Positions 12,263-20,660 of a stretch of 64,000 nt of DNA are shown one piece after another. Position numbers and translations under genes: made by a program. How positions within the stretch are numbered: the first letter of the stretch is position 1; the number at the start of each line of letters is the position of its first letter. The notes below the pieces were generated by a model that had not been told where the DNA came from, did no database searches, and saw only the letters and a list, made by a program, of their open reading frames with translations. Location: contig NC_087382.1 in the NCBI RefSeq assembly GCF_963675165.1, forward strand, positions 5,061,963 to 5,125,962, written 5' to 3'. The DNA is from Halichondria panicea (lineage: Eukaryota > Porifera > Demospongiae > Suberitida > Halichondriidae).

Positions 12263-12860
12263 TGCTCTTCCTGCTAGTTGCTACTATACCAGCTCCATGC
12301 ATGCTCATACATAATTACTCCATCTGCATTTATTGTGTAACACTCCTTTGGTTTCTAATTTGTTATTCATGTCAACAACTGGGAGTTTAGCACTTCAGTG
12401 CTCTAATTTTGTGTTTTAATTGACCTTATAATGCAAGCTATAGGTCCAGACAACATTTTGATATTCAGTACAAAGGACACAATCACACAGCAAAACCATT
12501 TAACTAAATTAAAATTAACACTAAACTGACAAATTACAAACAACAGCTATAGAACTATAAAATGTATGTTGCCCACGAAAATATAGGGGTACCTTAGCTA
12601 AAAAGACAGTTCAGTTTATGCATGGGCCAACTTCTGAGTGTGTGACAACACATGCAACAGGACAATTGTTTCTTGGAGGGGGACGGGCTGGTCTGTAATC
12701 CTCTGTTATGAGGGGCTATAGTTCATCCATGTAGGAGAGTCTCAACTGGTCCGGCCTCATGACTGGTGTGATGATGGGAGGAGTGATATAACGATCTGGG
12801 TCAACTTCTTCCCTCACGCCGTCAGTGTAAGGTAGGTCCACAGGGTCTCCTTGTATATAG
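12263..12860. other. Spacer without supported gene
   Basis: AT-rich. The segmental duplication ends near 12442. From about 12700 the sequence could hold the C-terminal tail or 3' UTR of the minus-strand membrane protein that follows. No ORF with recognisable features. Confidence 0.4.
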
Positions 12861-12864
12861 TCAT

Positions 12865-13410
12865 CTATACTGCTTTAAATAATTTATCGTCGTCGTTTTC
12901 ATCATCTACCTGCTGATACATTTGTCGGACATTGTTAGCTCGTCGGAGTCTCATATCTGCAGCACCTGCTCCTAAGATTTCCTCTATCTTTAGCCATGTA
13001 TTGCTTTTTTTGAGTACGAATTGGTAAAAATGGTAGCAGAGTGTTATCACAAACAGGGTGAATGATATAGCCATTGAAATACTGGCTAGTGCTGACTGAT
13101 CTTTATTTGTATCTTTGACATAGGAGGTGCCAAATGCAAGAATGGCAATATTGAATAGATATAGAGTTTCGAGAGAATCACAATGCTTACTTTTATACAA
13201 GTGATTATTCAGACAATCAGTCCAACAGATAGGGCCCCAGATGATAAAACAGGGAGATAAGTGTCGGGAGCCATGGCAGCTACTAGATTATGAACAATCA
13301 GAGCAAAGAGGAGCAGTCCCACCCAGTAGCGATGCTTGGGAGTGAATGGAGCATGGTATGTGTCCATGAAAGTTCCACGCACCTCCAATTGTGTCGATAC
13401 TTTACAGTGG
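12865..13410 (-). pseudogene. C-terminal part of a multipass membrane protein, probably degraded
   Basis: Reading on the minus strand, 13410-13220 gives DTYHAPFTPKHRYWVG followed by a hydrophobic helix (LLLFALIVHNLVAAM) and a second hydrophobic stretch. In another frame, 13200-12865 gives LETLYLFNIAILAFG, a helix ISFTLFVITLCYHFY, then a charged tail ending DDDKLFKAV. The aromatic Y..P...RYW signature followed by several helices resembles a C-terminal module seen on many sponge and cnidarian receptor-like proteins; that comparison is from memory. The two parts are one base out of frame with no clear intron, and no upstream exons were found. I read it as a fragment. Confidence 0.5.
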
Positions 13411-13485
13411 TCTGGTCATACAAGGGTGCATGTCCAGTATAATGCTCTCTCCAACACGTGTCACTTTCAACATCATCCTGCATCA
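13388..13485. repeat. 98-bp repeat shared with 22251-22345
   Basis: CAATTGTGTCGATACTTTAC through CATCATCCTGCA recurs at 22251-22345 with small indels. The copies lie on either side of the 6.7-kb transposon candidate, about 8.9 kb apart in direct orientation. Confidence 0.75.
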
Positions 13486-13655
13486 GTGTGTGCTATTTTC
13501 CGATTTACTACGAGGTATAGAAGTGGACGATGTCTTTACACAATCTCCGCTCATCACAGAGACCAATCAAATAGTGACAGAATTCACCTCTCTACTGGCA
13601 ACTCCCCTGGACAACCAACTCTTCCTGTTTGCTGGCACTAGCAGTGGAGGTGTGC
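13405..13655 (+). CDS. Possible exon of unknown function
   Basis: An open frame of about 85 codons after a plausible acceptor (CTTTACAG) reads with protein-like composition (for example LLRGIEVDDVFTQSPLITE and FTSLLATPLDNQLFLFAGT). It runs into a GT array on the right. I do not recognise the family. The 5' part lies in a repeat whose second copy (22251) has frame-breaking indels. It may be an orphan exon cut off from its gene by the neighbouring insertion, or a chance ORF. Confidence 0.25.
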
Positions 13656-13657
13656 TT

Positions 13658-13659
<2 letters not shown>

Positions 13660-13712
<53 letters not shown>

Positions 13713-13771
13713 TGTGTGTGTGTGTGAGGGTGGTGTGTGTGTGTGTGAGAGGGTGGTGTGTGTGTGTGTGT
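13660..13771. repeat. GT-rich array, left flank of transposon candidate
   Basis: GT dinucleotides broken by GAGGGTGGT units. The same mixed pattern resumes at 20493-20660, as expected if one array was split by the intervening insertion. Confidence 0.85.
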
Positions 13772-14029
13772 CATTGCCAGCAATTGCCATTGTATTTTGG
13801 ACACTATTGTTCTAGCATCCTGTCTAAATATTTGTTCTATTTATATGAAAATTCAAATATTACTCAATCATTTTAACTACTGCAGAAATAAATGCTACTA
13901 TAGACTATTGTAGTGCGTGCGCAAGATCTTCGCTGAACTAGCTACGTTCACTGCACTGGTGCTGGTGAGTAATATTATTGTTTACCTGTTGGTTGAGCTC
14001 ATGTAGACTTCTGTGGTAGATTCTATCCT

Positions 14030-14161
14030 GTGGCAGATCTCTCTAGTCACTGTTACAGGCCGGTACAAGTAATAACAAAATACTGAGCATGCAGTACTGC
14101 CAGCTCAGTATTTTGTTATTACTTTTACCGGCCTGTAACAGTGACTAGAGAGATCTACCAC
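14030..14161. repeat. Long near-perfect hairpin near the transposon's left end
   Basis: Arms of about 57 bases (from GTGGCAGATCTCTCTAGTC, with complement GACTAGAGAGATCTACCAC) flank a loop of about 15 bases. No target duplication is obvious. It could be a nested foldback element or a structural subterminal feature of the large element. Confidence 0.8.
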
Positions 14162-14352
14162 AGTAAATAATTATATAGAACAGTACAGTATAGTAGTCAG
14201 TTCTCAGTCATATTCTTCTCAGTCCTGTTCTAGTTACAACACTTTTACTAAATTAAATTTAACTTTCTTTCTTGGCTCTTTGTTGTCCGCTTCTTTTGTG
14301 CTTTCTTCTTTTGTTTTTTTGGCTCTAAATCCTAGCAACGTGTAGTCTGGAT

Positions 14353-14760
14353 TTAAAACTCTGACACCTGGACATCGTATGTTTGGCTGAGCCTCACAAC
14401 TTTCTTTAAATAGTTCTGGGCCTTTTTCTGAGACCCCATCGGAAAATAATGTGTTCCAGTATCATCTGCTGTTGTAAAATAAAATTGTTTTCCCTCAGTT
14501 CCCATCTTTACTAGCGACCCAATAGGAAAGGAGTTCCTGTGGTGCCTGATCTCTCGTAAGTCGGAGTCGATGTAGTACGGGTACGGGTGGAAGTGGCAGC
14601 AATTTCCCATCTCAATTCTTTCTCTGTTCTTTTTTGTATAGTAATTTACTGATTCACATGACAGTAATAGCATGCAATCAATGGTAGTAAAGTGTGTCAA
14701 ATGAATAGAGATAAAATCTTTATGGTCACTAATTATTAATCTTCCAGCAGACCTGTTCAT
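14353..14760 (-). CDS. Unknown 135-residue protein
   Basis: Open from the ATG at 14758-14760 to 14353. An internal start, MGNCCHFHPYPYY, would give about 85 residues. Composition is protein-like, with a Lys/Arg-rich C-terminal half (GSQKKAQNYLKK). It is head-to-head with the chromodomain gene; the two ATGs are 15 bases apart, suggesting a shared bidirectional promoter. No family recognised. Its position inside the inverted repeats makes it a possible accessory protein of the element. Confidence 0.4.
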   Translation of the reverse strand: MNRSAGRLIISDHKDFISIHLTHFTTIDCMLLLSCESVNYYTKKNRERIEMGNCCHFHPYPYYIDSDLREIRHHRNSFPIGSLVKMGTEGKQFYFTTADDTGTHYFPMGSQKKAQNYLKKVVRLSQTYDVQVSEF

Positions 14761-14775
14761 GCAGATCGACCTGTT

Positions 14776-15600
14776 ATGGACTCGTCAAAGAGGCAACGAC
14801 CTGAGAAAGGATACTATTCCTACCTCCATAATATAAGCTCGGCTGACATGGACTTATCTAGCATGCGGGAAGCACGAGATGTGAGAACCACTCTGAGCTG
14901 TAAGTCTGATGACAGTCTGCCAGAAGGGGTCTTCCTTGTTGAAAGGATAATTCATCATCGACTAACTAAGGTACGTAACATTTTATGATATATAGCCCTA
15001 TACGATTGATTCTATTTCTAGGGGAAAACGGAGTATTTGGTAAAGTGGGCTGGTTACTCATTGGAACAGTCTTCATGGGTCGCTAAGGAAGATGTGACTA
15101 TCTCTACTATCCAGTAAGATTATTAAGTATGGCATGGCAGTGCACTGTGTATTACTATAATTATATCTGCACATTTCCCCCCTTTCAGATCATACAATAC
15201 ACCACAAGCACCACATACCGAGCTTATAAGCGACGCAACAAGAAGATTTGTTCTGTCCATTCAATGTAGTTTAAATTTAGGTACTGTAAAATCCTGTAAT
15301 TTAACTATAGATTTCCGGCTAGATGTATTTCGTTACCTATTTAAAGATCGAGGAACCCAAATGACCCGCGGAAAGCTCCAACTTCAACAAACTGATTTTA
15401 ACGATGAATATTTTATAGGTAGTTGGTATATTTTGTATGATAGATATGGCAATGGCTGCACAGTAGATTTTCCTATTGTAGTATGTCCTAGAATTAAGTA
15501 TGGACCGAAAACATATAGAAATAGCAATGGTGAAATGTTAGAGTCACCTAGACTACTATCTGAAATTGTATGTGTAAATCTGGTGAAAAAACGTTGTTGA
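14776..15600 (+). CDS. Small chromodomain protein
   Basis: Three exons, 14776-14970, 15022-15113 and 15189-15600, joined by consensus introns into an open frame of 232 codons. Residues about 50-95 form a chromodomain: FLVERIIHHRLTK, then GKTEYLVKWAGYSLEQSSWV, with the aromatic-cage positions (Phe/Tyr, Trp, Trp) expected of a methyl-lysine reader. The C-terminal half (DVFRYLFKDRG, SWYILYDRYGNGC) matches no family I recognise. Chromodomains fused to integrases target retroelements to heterochromatin. Here the domain is on a separate protein beside a transposase-like gene and could act in trans. There are no integrase or reverse-transcriptase motifs. Confidence 0.75.
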
Positions 15601-15888
15601 TCATTGTTAATTGTTAATTGTTAATGCATGCATGGCCCAACCTGAGCAGCCAATACGCACTATGTGACTCATAACTAACTGCTTCAGGCCAATTCTCTAC
15701 CATAATGCTTTTAATGACTCTCAAACAAATGGCTGGGTCAACACGCATCCCGACTTACAGCTAACCTTGTCAGCCTTCCATTAGAGAGCACGGATTTGCC
15801 TACAATTATACATAGACTATGTCATAGTTAAAGCTAGCACCAGATTTAAACATGAACGAATGAATGTAAGACATAATTAGTCACATAG

Positions 15889-17015
15889 TCATTCAACATT
15901 AAGAGAAATGGTTTCTAAGCTAGGACGGTCATGAGCATGATAAGAAAGACATTCCTTAATTACATGGGCAAGTTCAGTTGACTTAATTACAATGGAGTTC
16001 ATCTTCTTCATTATTCTACCTAATGAGTATATATCGCTCTGTGTGCTCTGTAAAACAAGCCCATCGCGGAGGTCTGGAGCTACTTGAGTGTGTTCTTTTA
16101 TGTAAATAACTTTCTGTTCCTCGGTCAGGCAGTACTTCTTAGCATGCTTTTCTTTACATGCCTTTCCAAAATCCACAATACATGGCCGGATACATTCTAA
16201 CAAAGTAGTCCCTAATACTACGTTGTCTACTTTAAGATCATTGTGAAGAATACTCAGCTTGTGCATGTATGATAGACCATCACAAATTTGGATCAGTATT
16301 TGCATCCATGTCTTAGGGCTTAATTTAATTTCGTTAGTCGAATACAAGGCAGAATATAATGAAACTTGTTGCTGCTTCACGCTTACATTAGACATTACTA
16401 AAGCTCTCCTGGTGGAACAAATACCAAAACAGTGTGGTATATAAGGGCTGGAATTTAATGTAAGTAATATACTGGCTTCATGCCTAATCGATTCGATTGA
16501 GGAGTCGGAAGTAAATGTTTTGACACAGACGTCAAAACACTCTTTAAAAATCATACGAGAGCATGTTCCAAACCGACCATTTCCTATATGAACATCACCA
16601 CCCCCATCTGCTAAACATTTCTCACTTATCTCTGGAACTACAGTAACTCCTCGCATAATATCAGCATTCGTACACATTCTTGGAGTTGCCTTGGGTAGAC
16701 TGATTACACTCGTCTTCATGGCTGCTGTTAGTAACTTTAGTGGTCGTTGGTGACTGCAGGATGTTCCCAGAGTTCCTGTCCGTAATTGCTTAGCTCGATA
16801 CACGTTGAGTTCCCTGTATGAACAATATTATTTACTGGCTGTTAATCAGCAACTTACAGTTTATAATCTATTGCCTTCTTCTTCCAATTCTGAACATTTT
16901 TCTCGGCACATTCAAGGCTCTTCTTCTCCATACACAGCTGCTTGCCAATTTTGTCAACTCTAGCTTTTCGATTGAGCCTCTTGAGCTTGGATCTTGAGAA
17001 TGTCTGGTCAGCCAT
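15889..17015 (-). CDS. Coiled-coil protein kinase
   Basis: Two exons, 17015-16858 and 16813-15889, give 360 codons. Residues 1-55 are a Lys/Arg-rich helix likely to form a coiled coil (SRSKLKRLNRKARV, MEKKSLECAEKNVQNWKKK). The kinase domain follows: glycine loop IGNGRFGTC, lysine in CVKTF, alpha-C Glu in HEASIL, catalytic loop HNDLKVDNVV (HRD changed to HND), DFG in IVDFGKA, APD in place of APE, then QSDIYSLG. All catalytic residues needed for phosphotransfer are present, so activity is likely. Substrate unknown. It is convergent with the chromodomain gene and divergent from the transposase-like gene, about 370 bases apart. Confidence 0.85.
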
Positions 17016-17382
17016 TTTGTAATAAGTCTAAGAGAACCAGAGGTCGCAAAATACCCGCCATAATGCATCTGAGAAGTGTTATCATGCTATTGAATGAGTA
17101 CTGTGGTTAATTTAGTGGGTGATAACACCGCAGCCTATTCACCCACCCACTCATATTGACATGGCTAATTAATTTTGTTACATAACAGCTCAAGGGACCT
17201 TTTGTTCCATTATCCCGGGCCTCCTAGCTATGGCAGTAAACAAGCAGTCCAGAAGAGCAGAGAGCCTGTCCATCACCATCTCAAATTCAGCAAAGAAGTA
17301 CTCTGACTTCAGCCACACAGAACCATAAGTACAGCCAAACTTCTCTCTCTCTATTCCTATCGAGTTGCTGCATCATTGGTAC

Positions 17383-19805
17383 ATGAACAAGAAGACAGAA
17401 GAGACATTCATTAGCTTAGTTAATAGCATGGTAACAATAGTTAAACTAGCACAAAGCGATCGTCTGGAGAAAAGGCTTGCAGAACAAGCTAGCAAGGTAG
17501 CAAGAAGGATACGGGGGCTAAAAGGAAGAAGGAGGTATGCCGTACTTGCTGGAGAATACAACCTCTTCGTGCTTGATGGAGAAGCAGAATCGTATTCTGA
17601 AATTGAGCAGCAACTATCCACTGAATCTCCACAGCCAACAACAATCCCCGAAACAAGTAGACCTACCACAGCACACATCAACAAAGGCAAAAAAGTTCAC
17701 GAGGTATCACCACGACAGGTAAAACGAAAGCTAGCACACTGTAAGAGCTCTGCAGAGCAAGCGCTTTGGTTTTGTGAATCATTCGGTCTTCAGCCAGAAT
17801 TTTTAGAGCTACGCAAACAGACAGGATCTCCCATCAAATTCAATTTTTTATCTAGCCCATCTCACAAGCCACAACATCAAACGCCAGCTCTTTCACCAAA
17901 CGATTCTGCGAGGGTACAGCAAGCTCTTTATGTACTTGACAGGTTTGCTGTGAGTGACGAAGCTTATCATGAATTGAGCGTCGCATCTGATTTACCACCA
18001 CTGTACCGAATCAAGGATGCTCGCCTCTCAATTAACAACTCTCTCGACATCCGACATCTCGAAGGTCCTTATCCTGGTGCTTATAGACCACCGAAAGCTG
18101 CAATCCAGGAAGAGCTAGCTAAGATCGTAAGTAAAGAAGAAATTATACATTATTATTATGGATTATTATTTTAGGTTCATTCAGGGAAAGCTATCACCCA
18201 ACCAGTAAAAGTAAAACTCAGTGGTGACGGAGCCAGATTCACAAGATCATCCAATATCATACTTCTCTCATTTGCATTTCCAGAAATTCAAGACAATGTT
18301 TTATCAGGCATGGGTAAGCTTAACAATAAAAATATTAAACGAGAAAGTGGTGAAAATATTTTTATATTGACATTCATACAGGCAATCATACATTTGCTGG
18401 CCTAAAAGCCGAAGAGTCGTATGAAACAATTAGTTCAGGACTATCTGAGGTATTGAAGGAGTTGAACGACATCATTTCACACCCACTACTCACTGTTGAT
18501 GAAACAGAGTACCGCCTTGAGTTTTTCCTGGGTAGTGATTACAAGGTGAGAATGTATAGTTAATTACTGACTATAAAAATTGCATTTAGTTTCTTTTACT
18601 GAGTATGGGCCTCAACAAAGCAACCTCTATGTACGCTTGTGTCTGGTGTACCATCAAGAAGGATGAAAGGTATATCTATAATTATTATGCTTAAACCTAG
18701 CTTCCCCATTTGCCGCTATAGGTGGGATATGTCAAAGGATAGGGCTGACTACACCATAACAAATGCAAGAACATTGAGTTCCCTACAAGCAAAAGGCGCA
18801 CTTCCCAGCAGTAAACCAGCAAGTGTACGACTAGGATCAATTACAACACCACTACTGAACATAGAGCCAGACCATATAATACCCGATGAGCTACACCTAC
18901 TCCTACGTATAGCTGACGTTTTAACAAGAAATCTCATTCTAGAGATAGTGGCATCTGCTAAACAAGACAGACAAGGAAACGCACATATACTCACTCACCT
19001 ACAAACACTACAGACGATCGTTAAAGACTGTGGTATCACGTTCAGGGTATGGGAAGCAAGGGGTCCAGATGGCAAAGCTTCTGGACATTACGAATGGACA
19101 TCACTGCAGGGGAACGACACCAAGAAGTTTCTGGAACGTCTCCCAGTGAGGTTTGCTGACCTACTGAAGGAAGAAATGCAAGCTAAAATGGCCCAACTTT
19201 GGACAGTGAGTACTAATTAAATTTCCCTTCGCATTTTACAAACATAATTATTTATATGGTCTGGCTCTATAGGAATTTCTCTCTTTGTATAAGATGGTTT
19301 CTAGCTGGACTCCACCTCCCAGTGAAGTGGTTGAGCAAAAGGTATAGTGTTAGTTTACTAGTAGGGAGAACCATTGTATCTAATTTACTATAATCTATCA
19401 TGATAGGCGAAAGACTGGATAAGGCTTTTCTTGAGCTTGAAGCACAAGTGTCAAGGGTTTCAGGAAAAGAATATTACGCCCTATATGCACACACTGGTCT
19501 TTCACTTCCCTTACTTTATTTCAAAATACGGAAATGTCAAGATGTTTAGTGGACAAGGTGAGTTCGAGTGTAAAGAGATAACATTTTAATCACCTTTTTC
19601 TCTAGGGGTGGAGAAAAATAATGATGACGCCAAGAGACACTACTTCTCCAGTAATCTGCATGACCCAGTGGGGGAGGTTCTGAAAGCTGAAGCGAGAATA
19701 GACGAGACATCACAATTTAAGCGAAAGAAACGAAAGTACATACGAAAAACTCCATTAGATTTAGTAGACATGAACAAACAGCCACGACTTGACTCTGAAT
19801 CATGA
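17383..19805 (+). CDS. RNase H/DDE-like transposase candidate with CxxC
   Basis: Eight exons (17383-18126, 18175-18313, 18382-18545, 18590-18669, 18722-19205, 19273-19341, 19407-19557, 19606-19805) join in frame to 676 codons. The N-terminal 250 residues are basic and helical. Then come conserved-looking blocks with candidate acidic catalytic residues: KLSGDGARFTRSS (Asp), FFLGSDYKFLLLSMGLN (Asp) followed by CVWC, HIIPDELHLLLRI, and [30 protein letters not shown] (Glu), given here in parts: [11 protein letters not shown], then [12 protein letters not shown] basic tail (KRKKRKYIRK) could be a nuclear signal. Proteins of this type are scattered in invertebrate genomes, from memory. Catalytic assignment is inference. 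The ATG at 17383 is the first in frame; an earlier exon is possible. Confidence 0.7.
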
Positions 19806-20479
19806 TTAATTCTACCCAACATAATAATATAGTATACTATAATTATATCCTGATAGATTGTAGACATTTACTATCTTCAAGTAAATGACTGCTAGCCTAT
19901 ACTTACTTGCAGCCATATACACTCACTTTACATTGCTGGTACATTGCGATTAATGGGGAATTCCCCAAATTAGTGGCTCTACGCAGCTCTTGGGTATGTG
20001 TAGATAATGCGATACGTCATTGATAATTGTGGATTTTTTGACAAAACTGGACACATTTTGGAACCGCTTAGTCCACTTTATATCGAGCAGCAGCCGCTTT
20101 AAGCAGCAGAGTAGGCCGTATATTTTTGCTGGCAATCGGCAAAAATGAAAATATATGTGTAAGAATGCCGCAAATCAAACACAAAAATACAAAATAATCA
20201 AATTTTACAATACAATACACGAGACAAGCGCTGAAACATTGATCAACAAAAGCAGTTAGGGAACTTATACAAGCTGGCTGGCTAGCTTCTTGTGGGATTC
20301 CAAGGTTAGCTAAGGTGTATTTCTTCTTCTTTGTATCGGCAAATCAACTGAAAGTAGCTCCCTACAAGGGAAAAAGGGAAGCATAGCCTTTGGTCTCATA
20401 AGAACACATATAAAATCATACCGTAATATACAGAAAATTACTAACTGATTTACTGACATATTTTAATTGGTGTCCAGTC
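19806..20479. other. Right subterminal region of transposon candidate
   Basis: No coding signal. AT-rich, with no long repeat seen beyond the terminal 13 bases and the TGGACAC word. Confidence 0.4.
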
Positions 20480-20492
20480 ATTGCTGGCAATG

Positions 20493-20660
20493 TGTGTGTG
20501 TGTGTAAGATGGTGGTGTGCGTGTGTGAGGGTGGTGTGTGTGTGTAAGAGGGTGGTGTGTGTGTGTGTGAGAGGGTGGTGAGTGTGTGTTGTGTGTGTGT
20601 GTGTGTGTGTGTGAAAGAGGGTGGTGTGTGTGTGTAAGGGTAGTGTGTGTGTGTGAGCGG
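20493..20660. repeat. GT-rich array, right flank of transposon candidate
   Basis: GT tracts with GAGGGTGGT, AAGAGGGTGGT and related spacers, the same compound unit as 13660-13771. Confidence 0.85.

Larger units (their letters stand above)
7390..12442. repeat. Segmental duplication, copy A (MACPF block)
   Basis: Direct-orientation copy of about 27005-31660, offset by roughly 19.6 kb. Upstream sequence and both MACPF exons match almost base for base with scattered substitutions. Copy A has a 5-base insertion in the gene at about 9977, a tandem repeat of about 115 bases at 10150-10400, and sequence around 11610-11810 that copy B lacks. Little divergence implies a recent duplication or continuing gene conversion. 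An assembly-level haplotype duplicate is less likely because unique sequence separates the copies. Confidence 0.85.
13772..20492. mobile_element. Candidate 6.7-kb DNA transposon with kinase and chromodomain genes
   Basis: Perfect 13-bp terminal inverted repeats: CATTGCCAGCAAT at 13772-13784 and its complement at 20480-20492. A second shared subterminal word, TGGACAC, occurs near both ends. Both ends abut GT/GAGGGTGGT array sequence, so the target duplication cannot be resolved but the junctions are abrupt. Inside are four genes with no relation to the neighbours: an unknown ORF (14353-14760, minus), a chromodomain protein (14776-15600, plus), a coiled-coil kinase (15889-17015, minus) and a transposase-like protein (17383-19805, plus). 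Boundaries and grouping are inference; the genes and repeats are seen directly. Confidence 0.6.

Noticed and set aside
14776-15600. Chromodomain gene as part of an LTR retroelement
   Set aside because: No reverse transcriptase, RNase H, integrase or long terminal repeats are nearby, and the gene has introns.
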